NCBI GenBank assembly: GCA_031255005.1
Contig: JAIRTH010000014.1
Location: 1-34,825, forward strand
Length of the DNA: 34,825 bases
Direction: 5' to 3'
Origin: Puniceicoccales bacterium
Lineage (GTDB): Bacteria > Verrucomicrobiota > Verrucomicrobiia > Opitutales > LL51
The translations under genes were made by a program, and so were the position numbers. The notes under the pieces were generated by a model. It was given only the letters and a program-made list of their open reading frames with translations. It made no database searches and had not been told where the DNA came from. Numbering within the stretch: the stretch's first letter is position 1; each line of letters begins with the position of its first letter. Shown here one piece after another: positions 17,073-26,616 of the stretch.

Positions 17073-18290
17073 TCATTTAGAACCATTTCTATTTTTTAAT
17101 TGATCGGTGGCAATGGTTTCATTTTTTGCCGGTGGAAAATTTTTATCATCATCCTTCTGATCCATGGCAGAATTCTTGGCCAATGAATCGATTTTAAGAT
17201 CATCAGTATTGGGTCTATCAGTATCTGATGTATCTACACAACCATCTTTGACCCATGCCGATATGTCCTGCTTTTCGTATTTCTTAAACAAAAAGTCCAC
17301 CGGCGTCTTGACCGGCGGCACACCTTCGACCAAGTCATTCATCTTGGCCATAACATTGGCCTTCAATTCATCGCTGCAATTCACGCTAGCCGCAGCCTTA
17401 TACATGACATAGGCAGCCTTTGGATTATGTTTAGCGTTGTAATAAAAATCGCCCATGTTCATATTGGTTTTCATCACTTCCACCAACAATTTATCAATTT
17501 GTTCTTTAGCAAAACCAAACATCTCGTGCTTTGGAAATAGAACAATGAAGTCATTATAATAATCCAGCGCAAGGCAAACCGCCTTCTGATCATAGTCAGG
17601 CCCCTTTCCAAGGCTTTGATACATGTCAGCCATGGCCAAATAGGCATCTGGCAACAGAGATGAAGTTGGGTATTCATCTATGAGTCTATCCAAAGCCGCA
17701 AAGGCCAAATCATATTTCTTAGCCCTTCGATGGACCTTGTATATATTAAAAAGAGCCTCCTGTGCCTGATCGGTAAATGGAGCATTTTTTACTACCTTAT
17801 CGTAGTGCTTAACCGAGGAGTTGCGATCCTTAAAGCCTGGTATTAGGCCAAAATAATGAGGCCTTTCACCGCGTTGCAATGCCTTGGCTATTTCAAACTG
17901 CTTCCCAACCGCCGCTTCAAAAAGTGGACTATTATTATGCTTTAATATTATTTCATTGAACGAATCACAGGCGTTATCATATTGATGTCTATCAAGGTAA
18001 ATTTCACCACGCAGAAACAGTGCTTCGGTGATGATCGACGAATTTTTATGCTTTTTTATAATGTCATCACATATTTTTAAAGCACCTTTCCTGTCGCCAC
18101 AACCATAACAATTTTCTGCATCTCTAAACATTTTTACGATAGCACTATCATCATAGATTTTCCTACCTTTAGCCATTATTCTAGCTCGACGACTACCAAC
18201 CAAAGTATTTTTTTTAGGTGTCGTACAAGAAGTTACAAAAACACATAACATTAGTGCAAAAAAACAAAAAACAAAACGATTATTAGACAT
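17073..18290 (-). CDS. TPR lipoprotein, BamD/YbgF-like
   Basis: The 405-residue protein has a signal with lipobox VTSC (Cys22) and then helical TPR-type repeats from about 50 to 320, with A-E-x-C/G-D-x-x-x-A, E-A-L-F-x-R-G-E, Y-D-x-A-x-x-x-F and Y-P-T-S-S-L-L-P-D-A patterns typical of BamD (outer-membrane beta-barrel assembly) and of CpoB/YbgF. The last 70 residues are polar, rich in Asp, Lys and Asn, and probably disordered. It is longer than proteobacterial BamD (about 245). BamD is my best guess because an LptE-like gene follows, but CpoB-type function is not excluded. Confidence 0.65.
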   Translation of the reverse strand: MSNNRFVFCFFALMLCVFVTSCTTPKKNTLVGSRRARIMAKGRKIYDDSAIVKMFRDAENCYGCGDRKGALKICDDIIKKHKNSSIITEALFLRGEIYLDRHQYDNACDSFNEIILKHNNSPLFEAAVGKQFEIAKALQRGERPHYFGLIPGFKDRNSSVKHYDKVVKNAPFTDQAQEALFNIYKVHRRAKKYDLAFAALDRLIDEYPTSSLLPDAYLAMADMYQSLGKGPDYDQKAVCLALDYYNDFIVLFPKHEMFGFAKEQIDKLLVEVMKTNMNMGDFYYNAKHNPKAAYVMYKAAASVNCSDELKANVMAKMNDLVEGVPPVKTPVDFLFKKYEKQDISAWVKDGCVDTSDTDRPNTDDLKIDSLAKNSAMDQKDDDKNFPPAKNETIATDQLKNRNGSK

Positions 18291-18354
18291 TCAGATAACC
18301 TATTAACTTAACACACCACAGTAAAATTACCAATTGCATATTCTCAACTAAAAT

Positions 18355-19341
18355 TTACTTCCATTTTATAATAGATGCACCCCAGGTCATTCCAGCACCG
18401 AATGCCACAAGCAAAACCATATCTCCGGTTTTAATTTTTCCAATCTTGATAGCTTCATCCAAGGCTATGGGTATCGATGCTGCCGATGTATTGGCCCTGC
18501 GATTGAGATTACAAAATAACTTATCGCGACCAATATTAGCCCTTTCGGCCACCATATTTATTATCCTCATATTGGCCTGATGAGGAATTACGCAATCCAT
18601 ATCATTGGCCGTCAAGTTATTGCGTTTCAATATAATATCCATGGATTCTCCCATGTATTTTATGGCATTGCGAAATACTTCTCGGCCATCCATTTTTATG
18701 CAATGGTCCTTACCCATGACCGTTGTTCCGGAAGCTGGTTTGGCTGAACCACCGGCTGGTATGGTCAATAAATGTGATCCAGATCCATCGGCTCCGATGA
18801 ATACATCTATGATACCCTCGTAGTCTCCTTTGCTCACCACAGCTGCTCCGGCTCCATCGCCAAATAAGACACAGGTGGACCGATCTTCCCAATTAACCAT
18901 CGCAGATAATTTTTCGCTACCAATGATCAAAATATTTTTATAATTCTTATTGCTAAGCAGGCAGCTACGTGCCAGTTCCAGAATATACATAAAACCAGAA
19001 CAGGCCGCTCCCACATCCAGGGCCGGAATCGATCTACAACCCAAAAGTTTTTGCACGACACAGGCCGTAGATGGACAGATCATATCCGGGGCCATGGTTG
19101 CTAGTATTATCATATCCACATCTGCTGGAGTTAGATTGGCATCGGCCAATGCGGCCTTAGCTGCCATGAATCCCATGTAAGATGTGGTTTCCATCTCCGA
19201 AGCAATATGTCTAAATTCTATGCCAGTACGTTCAATGATCCATTCATTCGAAGTATCGACGGTTTCGGCAATGTCGTGATTTGTCAAGACTTTTCCTGGC
19301 AGATGGGATCCAACCCCACTTATATAGATAGCTTTAGGCAT
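18355..19341 (-). CDS. fabH: 3-oxoacyl-ACP synthase III
   Basis: FabH condenses acetyl-CoA (or a branched acyl-CoA) with malonyl-ACP to start fatty-acid synthesis. The 328-residue thiolase-fold enzyme has the full catalytic triad: Cys114 in DVGAACSGF, His254 in IPHQANMRI and Asn284 in RRANTSAASIP. The C-terminal FGAGMTWGA glycine loop is also present. It is the last gene of the rpmF-plsX-fabH operon. There is a 49-bp gap after plsX. Confidence 0.97.
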   Translation of the reverse strand: MPKAIYISGVGSHLPGKVLTNHDIAETVDTSNEWIIERTGIEFRHIASEMETTSYMGFMAAKAALADANLTPADVDMIILATMAPDMICPSTACVVQKLLGCRSIPALDVGAACSGFMYILELARSCLLSNKNYKNILIIGSEKLSAMVNWEDRSTCVLFGDGAGAAVVSKGDYEGIIDVFIGADGSGSHLLTIPAGGSAKPASGTTVMGKDHCIKMDGREVFRNAIKYMGESMDIILKRNNLTANDMDCVIPHQANMRIINMVAERANIGRDKLFCNLNRRANTSAASIPIALDEAIKIGKIKTGDMVLLVAFGAGMTWGASIIKWK

Positions 19342-19390
19342 GACCTAATTGCATGATTCACGACAATTTTTTTTTTACAAGCAATAAAAC

Positions 19391-20428
19391 CTAATGACCG
19401 ATAATCTCATTGGTTTTTATAATTAGATCGGCCTCCATTTCATTCACATCACCAGCCGAAAGATCCGAAGCTATTTTTACCGCATTTTTAACAGAATTTC
19501 TATTGCTTGCTCCATGGGCTTTCAACACAATTCCCTTCAATCCAAGCAATGGCGCTGCACCATATCTTTCCGGATTTAACCTAGATTTCAAATCCAAGAA
19601 AGCCCCTTTGGCCAACAATGCACCAAGCATCCGAAGTGGATTTTTTTTGAGTTCTTTTTTAAGGCCATTGGCCAGCGTAAAGGCAACACCTTCCAAAGCT
19701 TTTAGCAATACATTCCCCACAAAACCATCACAAACAACAACATCGGCATAATTTTCAAAAAGCTGAAACCCTTCGATCAATCCAATATAGGAAATAATTC
19801 CATTCATTTTTTTTAAGATTTCATGGGCTAGCTGGCTTAGATCATTGCCTTTGCCCTCTTCGGTTCCAATGGTCATCAGCGCAATCCTTGGCTTTTCAAT
19901 GCCCAGCACAGATTTACAATACATCGACGCGAGCACCGCATTATGCGCCATATTAATCACTGTGGAGTTTGGATTCGCACCCACATCTACCAATACAAAA
20001 TGCCTATCCATGGACGGAATAACCGAAGCCAATGCCGGACGATCTATGCCATCCTTTAGCCTTATTTTCAACGTGCTGCCAGCCATTAAACTGCCAGTAT
20101 TCCCACAACTCAACATGGCCGACGCAGAACCGTTTTTCACAAGTTCTATGGCTCGAAGCATTGATGAATCTTTCTTGGTCTTCAGTGCAACCAAAGGTTT
20201 TTCTGCCATACCAATGACTTCGGAAGCATGAACAACCGAAATCTGATCATTCTGACTAGCTCCATGCTTAGCAAGACATCTGGAGATGATTCCGTTGTCA
20301 CCCACCAATACTATATCGGCCAAGTTGCCATACTCCTCCATTGCTTCAAGGACTCCCAGGATCAATTCCTCCGGGCCTGCATCTGAGCCCATCACATCAA
20401 CGGCAACAGACCTACCTTGGTTATGCAT
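19391..20428 (-). CDS. plsX: Phosphate acyltransferase
   Basis: PlsX makes acyl-phosphate from acyl-ACP for the PlsY step of phospholipid synthesis. The 345 residues have the family start AVDVMGSDAGPEELILG, and SCGNTGSLMAGS (about 107-118), VDVGANPN (about 147-154) and VVCDGFVGNV (about 230-239). A TTG at 20434 directly after the rpmF stop would add two residues; I prefer the ATG at 20428 because the family begins close to it. It is the middle gene of rpmF-plsX-fabH. Confidence 0.96.
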   Translation of the reverse strand: MHNQGRSVAVDVMGSDAGPEELILGVLEAMEEYGNLADIVLVGDNGIISRCLAKHGASQNDQISVVHASEVIGMAEKPLVALKTKKDSSMLRAIELVKNGSASAMLSCGNTGSLMAGSTLKIRLKDGIDRPALASVIPSMDRHFVLVDVGANPNSTVINMAHNAVLASMYCKSVLGIEKPRIALMTIGTEEGKGNDLSQLAHEILKKMNGIISYIGLIEGFQLFENYADVVVCDGFVGNVLLKALEGVAFTLANGLKKELKKNPLRMLGALLAKGAFLDLKSRLNPERYGAAPLLGLKGIVLKAHGASNRNSVKNAVKIASDLSAGDVNEMEADLIIKTNEIIGH

Positions 20429-20434
20429 CAGCAA

Positions 20435-20623
20435 TTAGTCAGCATCATCGTTGAGATCAATGACCTGTCTTCCTCTATAAATACCAGTTTCTGGATTCAC
20501 ATGGTGAAGTCTAAACAGTGAACCATCAGACTTATCTGTCGAAAACTGCGGTGCAATAAACCTATTGGCTCCACGTCTTTTACGACTTCTTTGTTTGGAT
20601 TGTTTTCTTTTGGGCTGTGCCAT
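20435..20623 (-). CDS. rpmF: 50S ribosomal protein L32
   Basis: The 62-residue basic protein begins MAQPKRKQSKQRSRKRRGANR, the usual L32 N-terminus. The C-terminal part HHVNPETGIYRGRQVID matches the conserved end. The zinc Cys of some L32 proteins are absent (C-minus type). A perfect SD, AGGAGG (plus-strand CCTCCT at 20630-20635), lies seven bases before the ATG. It leads the rpmF-plsX-fabH operon. Confidence 0.96.
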   Translation of the reverse strand: MAQPKRKQSKQRSRKRRGANRFIAPQFSTDKSDGSLFRLHHVNPETGIYRGRQVIDLNDDAD

Positions 20624-20650
20624 CTAATACCTCCTTGATAATTTTTATTG

Positions 20651-20679
20651 ATTTAAGTAGTCACTCCATGGTTCGTCAA
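20651..20679 (-). promoter_or_regulatory. Putative sigma-70 promoter for rpmF-plsX-fabH
   Basis: On the minus strand the -35 TTGACG (plus-strand CGTCAA, 20674-20679) and the -10 TTAAAT (plus-strand ATTTAA, 20651-20656) are 17 bp apart. They are suitably placed, about 28 bp before the ATG and just upstream of a strong SD. Confidence 0.5.
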
Positions 20680-20752
20680 GGTCTTTTTAGCAAAGAATAC
20701 AAATTTCATTCATTTGACATTGTCACCACAATCTCTAAACTATATTAAACTC

Positions 20753-21379
20753 ATGCGAAAATTATATGGATTTACACTAATGGAAATGCTTCTCGCCATA
20801 AGCATAGGAGCAATAGTTCTGACTGGCTGTGCGTCCACTGCCATAACCTTTATGAGCCTATGGAGCAAAGAAGGCAAACATGATTTATCCAGAGAAAAGG
20901 AATATAGTGTTAATAAAACTCTTGCTGGAGAAATATTTAAAGCTTCATTTGGCTCTGCAGATAACATAGATTTCAGCTCTCTACCAGGAAGCAATAACCT
21001 TGGCGACACATACCTTCATTGGCGTTCCTATGACAAAGCATTGCCATTTATTTCCAATGCAGCCAAGGCGATATTCATAGATTATTGGCTTGTTTTTGAT
21101 AAAGAACACAAAGAATTAAGCATACATTATGACCCCAAGCTGAAACCCACAACCTCGTCTTCAGCAGCATCTTCAGGAATTCCGAAGGTCAACAAAATCA
21201 CCCTATTGGCTAATTGCAATGGCCTTAAATATCTATATTTCACTCCAGGCTCAAACAATCAGATGGGTAAATGGGAAAGCAAAGAAAAGCCCGAAGAGAT
21301 AAATGAAAATGGCACCCATAAATGGCTTATTCCGGATTCTTTGGTAATTTCCGTTGACAAAGCTCATGGCAGAAGCTGA
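20753..21379 (+). CDS. Type IV pilin-like (pseudopilin) protein
   Basis: The 208-residue protein starts MRKLYG and continues FTLMEMLLAISIGAIVL, the class III prepilin signature: a six-residue basic leader, cleavage after Gly6, Phe at +1, Glu at +5, and then a hydrophobic helix. Prepilin peptidase would cleave and methylate it. The rest (about 35-208) is a globular domain with no motif that I recognise, with resemblance in layout to PilW/GspJ-type minor pilins. The upstream in-frame TTG at 20714 is part of a TTGACA and is not a good start. It is divergent from rpmF and convergent with the PPi-PEPCK candidate. No other pilus or secretion genes are adjacent. Confidence 0.75.
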   Translation: MRKLYGFTLMEMLLAISIGAIVLTGCASTAITFMSLWSKEGKHDLSREKEYSVNKTLAGEIFKASFGSADNIDFSSLPGSNNLGDTYLHWRSYDKALPFISNAAKAIFIDYWLVFDKEHKELSIHYDPKLKPTTSSSAASSGIPKVNKITLLANCNGLKYLYFTPGSNNQMGKWESKEKPEEINENGTHKWLIPDSLVISVDKAHGRS

Positions 21380-21416
21380 ACGGTATTTTAACAAAGTAAT
21401 TTGATCTTTTATTTTT

Positions 21417-24400
21417 TTAACATATATCCTTGAGCACCGCCGGGTCAGCACCTATGGTACCAAATGCCAAGGTATCCTTTGTATCCTTGGATAGCCTATG
21501 GATGGTTGAAGTTGTTTCTTCTATCAATTTGGCCAAGCCCATTGAGTCCAGAATCGGGCTATGCTGATGAGAGGCACAGAATGATAGCATGTAATTGAGG
21601 CACTTTTTATAGCGATTTAAAGTCACTTCTCTGTAAGCCCGAAGCCGATCAATATACCAATCACTATCCAAAATATTTTCATTGGAAAACATGTCCCTGA
21701 ATTCCGGAGAAGCCATGGTCATTCCCTCATAATCTCCTTTGGCCATTATATATAACAGAGCTTTTATCGGTGGACAGGCCTTTGCTATGGAACCATCTTC
21801 GAAGAATATATTTGCGGCTCGCTGATGGGCATTGACTATATTTTCCATGCTGTCGGCAAAAATATCCATATCCTGGAGCTCTGGTTTTAATATTTCTTCG
21901 GAAAACACCGTATCAGGACTCGAAAGTATTCGACCGAAAAATGTCGATACGAATTTCTTTGTTATGCGATAGCCCAATCTGCTGCAGGCAATGGTCTTTC
22001 CGTTATATACTATATCGTTACATTTTTCAAAAAATCCATTCTCGATGAGGTATTTAGGATTCCTTTCTGCCGAAGTCATCCGACATACTATTTCCGGGAT
22101 CAAATAGGATATGTCATGGCCAATTTTCACGTTGGGACCGACACAGCCTGCCGATGATATGAACCCACCATAGCCGGTGACGAGAAAACTGACCAAAGTA
22201 TTATTGAGATCTATGATTGTGCTTAGACAGTTGAAAGGACCTTTGGTCATAACTCCTTCCAGTCCGGCACCGGTGGTTGACGGTGATTTGCCAGTCATAT
22301 TCGAAGCAAATTCCATAAAAAGTTCTGGTAGCTCAAGATAGTGAAGTGGATTATGAACGCATAGAGGTTTTATTCCATTCTCCGGAGGGTTATTTCGGCG
22401 TCCAGCTACCACCACATCCACAGAATGATAGATATGCTGGTTGGCAGTAAGTTTATTGGCCAAACGCAACCCCATGGCCATCATATGCATGGTTCTTGGA
22501 TTTAGAAGATCTTCCCTATTTTGGAGATACCTTGGATTTGTACTGAATTTACCATCTGGCATCTTTCTCAATTTCGATGGACATACCACATACTTTGGCG
22601 ATTTTTCGTCATTCAAAAATTTCTGCAAAAATTTCTGCATAGGCTCGGTATATTTGGAAAATCCGATGTTATCCTTTATCATATCAGCTACCTCGGATTT
22701 AGTAAGTGGATGATAGTTACACAAAAAAGTATCTGGCATCGTCATATCCAATTCGGCACCATGGTCATAGCCAGGAATGATTGCATCATCGGGCCTTTGA
22801 TATAGCCTAAATTCGCAATTTTCGACAAATTTTACAGATTCAAATGGCTTACTTAATCCATTAAGCCTGCGAGTGGGTACCACGGCCGTAGCCGTTATGT
22901 CGTCTTCCATTTGGATCTTTTTAGCTGGGTAGAAATCGTGGCGCAGTGTAAATGTTCTCCAGTGTTTATCGTTCACCAATCCAATCCTAAGATAATGTGA
23001 AACCAATTTATTATTAAGGTACTTTAGTTCGTTGCCATTGGCACCATTTATCAAATCCACAGAAAAATATTTTCTCCAATCACTTCCCCAGGCATCGCGA
23101 TAATGGACCTTTAGAACATACAGCAAATCCTTTAAATGAGGAGAAATCGTTCTTAGCCATGCATTATGCTCATCGGAATGCTCTTTATTTTGGGTAAACA
23201 TTTTGATGACAGACCCCAGGGATCTCTTCCTATCTAAAATGTGCAAATCCATCTTTCCATTGATTTTATATCTATTGCTATAGTCATGGTTAATGATATC
23301 ATCCACTACATCGCAATCCTTATCAAAGTCCACGCTGACAACGCTTCCGAGCAATATATTATCGGAGATAGATTTAGAAATCTCTGACTTGCCTCCGCCG
23401 GACACCGTCGATGGTTTATGGCAAAATACACCATCGCCACGGATACCAATCATCCGCCAGCCGTCGCCATCTTTTGGCTTTAGTAACTTAATTCTATAGC
23501 CACAGGGCAACATATAGCTATGACCGGGCACCAAATCTATTACTTTTTCATGGCCATTGATCGACCAAGAAATCTTCTGATCCATCATCAAAAAATGGGC
23601 ATCTTCGGGCACATATATTATATCGCTGAACATTTTGTCGATGGCATAACCTTCGTCTTTTACTATAACTGCATTGCCATATTCTTTCAAAAAATATTGC
23701 ATGGTTTGGTCACAATGTTCTATGTAATTCATAGAAAAATCATCACTGAGATCGTAGCTTGCAAAGGCAACGGCACCACCTGAATGCTCTTCTTCGCAGA
23801 TGCCCATTAAATTTGCCGAATAGCTTATATGGGTTTTTATCTCTTTCTTCCCATAGCCATTGTAGCTGTCGGCAATGATCGAAACCACCACACCGGCATT
23901 GGTCCGAGCCATTATTTTAAATGGTTGTCCGTCATGATACAACTCGTCATCTTTTTCCCAGCACATGCCATCACGTATCTGCCTATCAGTGGCTTCTGAA
24001 ATCCTTGGTAATCCAAGTTCTTTTTTGGTTAATTTGGTGAGGTGCGGAGCAATGATTATACAACCACTGTGCCCTGTCCAGGTATCGGGGCTAAAAGCCA
24101 CATCATTTTCGGCAAGAAACGGACACCCTGCACTACCAAAAATGCTTTCCACCATATCTAAAAAATTCACCAATGAGCCCGGAGTAAAAAATCTTATTTC
24201 CATCCGCATTTCATTGCAATAACTTGGAATCTTTGGACATACTATGGGCTTTAGATAACCTGATACAAAGGAGTAAGCTTTTGTCTTTTTAGTGGAAGTG
24301 AATGGCACTTCCAGCAGCGGCTCTGGCGGATTGCATGCATGTTTAAGCATCCGACAAAAGGCCAATTTTGGAACAGCTAATTTATCAGCAGGAACTTCTG

Positions 24401-24869
24401 GACCACCTTCCACCACATGAAACACACCCTTTGTGGTCCGTCGATCTATTTTTGGATTATGCAATATGCCCTGGCAGACTCGATAGGAAGATATGTATTC
24501 CGAGTGAAATTCATCAGCATCCGGCGGCAATGAAAGTACCCGAGAAACACCATGGCGATCGGTGGTAATGGTGGAATATGGAAGCCAAGTATGCTTTTCT
24601 TCCGGCGGAAGTTCTTTTAAAAATTCATCTAAAAATGCTATAATTCGCCTATCAGCAGGACAATAGGCACCATCCTGTCGCAGTCGCAATTCATTGACCA
24701 TTGACAATAGAGGCACAGCCATTTTTGTAATTGAATGGCTTTCATCATTGTCAAAATATGGCTGCCCCATTGACATAAGCATAAGATTTACATATTCTAA
24801 AAGAGTTTTATCTTCAAGGATTTGTATTTTTTTATTTTGATTTATACCCAAAGAGTTAACTAGATTCAT
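21417..24869 (-). CDS. Probable PPi-type phosphoenolpyruvate carboxykinase (diphosphate)
   Basis: The 1150-residue protein lacks a signal or membrane helix. The PPi-dependent PEPCK (EC 4.1.1.38; known in Propionibacterium and Entamoeba) has this unusual length of about 1100-1190 residues, about twice that of GTP-PEPCK. Motif order agrees with the PEPCK fold: GYGKKEIKTHIS (about 338-349) and EEEHSGG (about 359-365) resemble the substrate and metal Lys/His region of GTP-PEPCK (G-K-K then E-H). SGGGKSEIS (about 490-498) is P-loop like, and VDFDKDCDVVDD (about 513-524) is kinase-2 like. PPi-PEPCK makes oxaloacetate and PPi from PEP, CO2 and Pi, or the reverse. I infer this from length and motif order, not from an alignment. 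The ATG at 24869 is preferred over TTG 24875. It is monocistronic. Confidence 0.65.
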   Translation of the reverse strand: MNLVNSLGINQNKKIQILEDKTLLEYVNLMLMSMGQPYFDNDESHSITKMAVPLLSMVNELRLRQDGAYCPADRRIIAFLDEFLKELPPEEKHTWLPYSTITTDRHGVSRVLSLPPDADEFHSEYISSYRVCQGILHNPKIDRRTTKGVFHVVEGGPEVPADKLAVPKLAFCRMLKHACNPPEPLLEVPFTSTKKTKAYSFVSGYLKPIVCPKIPSYCNEMRMEIRFFTPGSLVNFLDMVESIFGSAGCPFLAENDVAFSPDTWTGHSGCIIIAPHLTKLTKKELGLPRISEATDRQIRDGMCWEKDDELYHDGQPFKIMARTNAGVVVSIIADSYNGYGKKEIKTHISYSANLMGICEEEHSGGAVAFASYDLSDDFSMNYIEHCDQTMQYFLKEYGNAVIVKDEGYAIDKMFSDIIYVPEDAHFLMMDQKISWSINGHEKVIDLVPGHSYMLPCGYRIKLLKPKDGDGWRMIGIRGDGVFCHKPSTVSGGGKSEISKSISDNILLGSVVSVDFDKDCDVVDDIINHDYSNRYKINGKMDLHILDRKRSLGSVIKMFTQNKEHSDEHNAWLRTISPHLKDLLYVLKVHYRDAWGSDWRKYFSVDLINGANGNELKYLNNKLVSHYLRIGLVNDKHWRTFTLRHDFYPAKKIQMEDDITATAVVPTRRLNGLSKPFESVKFVENCEFRLYQRPDDAIIPGYDHGAELDMTMPDTFLCNYHPLTKSEVADMIKDNIGFSKYTEPMQKFLQKFLNDEKSPKYVVCPSKLRKMPDGKFSTNPRYLQNREDLLNPRTMHMMAMGLRLANKLTANQHIYHSVDVVVAGRRNNPPENGIKPLCVHNPLHYLELPELFMEFASNMTGKSPSTTGAGLEGVMTKGPFNCLSTIIDLNNTLVSFLVTGYGGFISSAGCVGPNVKIGHDISYLIPEIVCRMTSAERNPKYLIENGFFEKCNDIVYNGKTIACSRLGYRITKKFVSTFFGRILSSPDTVFSEEILKPELQDMDIFADSMENIVNAHQRAANIFFEDGSIAKACPPIKALLYIMAKGDYEGMTMASPEFRDMFSNENILDSDWYIDRLRAYREVTLNRYKKCLNYMLSFCASHQHSPILDSMGLAKLIEETTSTIHRLSKDTKDTLAFGTIGADPAVLKDIC

Positions 24870-24889
24870 AGACAAAAAATTCCATAACT

Positions 24890-24917
24890 AAAATATTAAA
24901 TTTAATGAAACTATCAA
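24890..24917 (-). promoter_or_regulatory. Putative promoter for the PPi-PEPCK candidate
   Basis: On the minus strand TTGATA (plus-strand TATCAA, 24912-24917) and TATTTT (plus-strand AAAATA, 24890-24895) are 16 bp apart. They lie about 20 bp upstream of the ATG at 24869. The -10 is weak. Confidence 0.35.
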
Positions 24918-24945
24918 TTAGAAACACACGGCTCGGTGTAATTTT

Positions 24946-25587
24946 ATGAAAACGAACAGCTCATTAATCACCTTTGACCTGGAGATTCTACAAAATAACG
25001 GAGCCATTATAGGGATGGATGAAGCCGGTCGTGGCCCCTTGGCTGGACCTGTCTTCGCCGCTGCAGTGCGACTTGATGCAGACTTTTATAGAAATCGAAA
25101 TAATTTTTCCTGGCTTGGCGAAATAAATGATTCCAAAAAAATTAGTCCTAAAAAAAGAGAATGGCTATTTAGTAAACTAGTTGAAGTTGGAAGCATTGGA
25201 TCTCTATCCATGACCATTTGTAGCGCCGATGTTGGCGAAATCGAACAGCTTAACATATTCGGAGCTACCATAGTTGCCATGCATCGTTGCTTAGAAAATC
25301 TAGCCAGCCATGGTACACCAGTCATTGTGGATGGAAATTTTTTAAAAACTCTCAAATTCAACCACATCGGTATTCCGAAGGGAGATGGCAAAAGTCTGGT
25401 CATTGCCATGGCATCCATAGCGGCTAAGGTATCTCGCGATAGATATATGGAAAACCTTGACCTATTATACCCCAGCTACGGATTCGCCAGGCATAAAGGC
25501 TACGGAACTAGCCAACATATCGCCGCCATAAAAACCCATGGCTTAATGGCCGAACATAGATCTTTGTTTGTAAGGAAAATATTATAG
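24946..25587 (+). CDS. rnhB: Ribonuclease HII
   Basis: RNase HII removes ribonucleotides and RNA primers from RNA-DNA hybrids. The 213 residues have the conserved GMDEAGRGPLAGPV (about 23-36) with the catalytic Asp and Glu, NDSKKIS (about 61-67), the VDGN segment (about 127-130), and IAAKVSRDRYM (about 157-167). The 3' end overlaps convergent YhaM-like gene by six bp. It is divergent from the PPi-PEPCK gene across about 76 bp. Confidence 0.96.
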   Translation: MKTNSSLITFDLEILQNNGAIIGMDEAGRGPLAGPVFAAAVRLDADFYRNRNNFSWLGEINDSKKISPKKREWLFSKLVEVGSIGSLSMTICSADVGEIEQLNIFGATIVAMHRCLENLASHGTPVIVDGNFLKTLKFNHIGIPKGDGKSLVIAMASIAAKVSRDRYMENLDLLYPSYGFARHKGYGTSQHIAAIKTHGLMAEHRSLFVRKIL

Positions 25588-26565
25588 ATCCGCCGGTTCG
25601 ACAAGCAATTGGGATTCTAGTCCAGGGAATTTTTCAGAAAATATCTGAGAGACGGGTGTAGTACGCAAAAGATGACTAACCATCCCCATTTTGGCATCTA
25701 AATTATCAACCAACGACACAAATATTGCCTCCGGCGTGGATGGCATGACCACTGCTCCATATTCAAGCCTTCCTTGATGACTAAGTATTATATGTTCAAG
25801 GCGATCAAGTATCTCTGGCTCAAGTTCATTTTTAAGTGAAAATCGTCGGACCAATTGATAGCCCAGCACCACATGGCCATGCAAAAGGCCGATCTTTGTG
25901 CGCTCAACTGCCACATCTCCAATGTACTCAGGAACTTTGCCCACATCATGAAGGATCATTCCAGCCAAAGCCAAATCCATCGGTACATTTTGGTAAAATT
26001 TCAGTAAAGCCACACCACTGCGAACCACATGGACTGTATGCTCCAGTAACCCATTTTTATAGGCATGATGCATACTTTTAGCAGCCACACTATTAATAAA
26101 TTTATCACCCAGTTCATCCAATACTTCTGTGACCGTATTTCGAAGTTTTTCATTGGTAATCATGGCAATATAGTCATTGAGTTCTTTGGCCAATTCCTCC
26201 ACAGGCTCTTCGGAAATCATCGTCAATCGATGCTTCCAATTTCCATCGATTATCTCCGTTTCGGTTAATTTCCTTGCCGAGAGAATATCAGGGCTAAATA
26301 CGCCATTGTAATGCCGATTCATTCCTTCCAAAAAAATTATTGCACCAGCATTGCATCCACGAAATGAATTGAATATGGCCGAATTTTCAAAACAGGTAAA
26401 GCTAAAGCTAGAAGTCTTATCCCCTACTTCTATTTTTAAAAACTCGCTGCCATTTTTTGCGTTCCTGATATCAACTCTTTTCACCACTAAAACTGACTTA
26501 AATACTATGGTCTTACCTTCTGGCATGGAACGCAATTCCAAGGCATTCGAATACTTTTCAATCAT
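25582..26565 (-). CDS. OB-fold/HD-domain 3'-5' exoribonuclease, YhaM-like
   Basis: The 327-residue protein has an N-terminal OB-type nucleic-acid binding domain (about 15-100) and a C-terminal HD metal-dependent phosphohydrolase domain (about 160-300). HHAYKNGLLEHT (about 165-176), ILHDVGKVPEY (about 203-213), GHVVLGYQL and LSHQG with the terminal SLVDNLDAKMG are all typical of YhaM (CBF1 family), which degrades RNA and ssDNA from the 3' end. The protein is known best in Firmicutes. It may also act in DNA replication or repair. Neighbours give no further hint. Confidence 0.88.
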   Translation of the reverse strand: MIEKYSNALELRSMPEGKTIVFKSVLVVKRVDIRNAKNGSEFLKIEVGDKTSSFSFTCFENSAIFNSFRGCNAGAIIFLEGMNRHYNGVFSPDILSARKLTETEIIDGNWKHRLTMISEEPVEELAKELNDYIAMITNEKLRNTVTEVLDELGDKFINSVAAKSMHHAYKNGLLEHTVHVVRSGVALLKFYQNVPMDLALAGMILHDVGKVPEYIGDVAVERTKIGLLHGHVVLGYQLVRRFSLKNELEPEILDRLEHIILSHQGRLEYGAVVMPSTPEAIFVSLVDNLDAKMGMVSHLLRTTPVSQIFSEKFPGLESQLLVEPADL

Positions 26566-26616
26566 AGGCGAACCATAACTTGCCCAACGTTCAGCTCAAG
26601 AAGTTTTTACAAAACT

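Noticed and set aside
20714-20752. N-terminal extension of the pilin-like gene from TTG 20714
   Set aside because: The TTG is part of a TTGACA; MRKLYG at 20753 gives the normal short prepilin leader.
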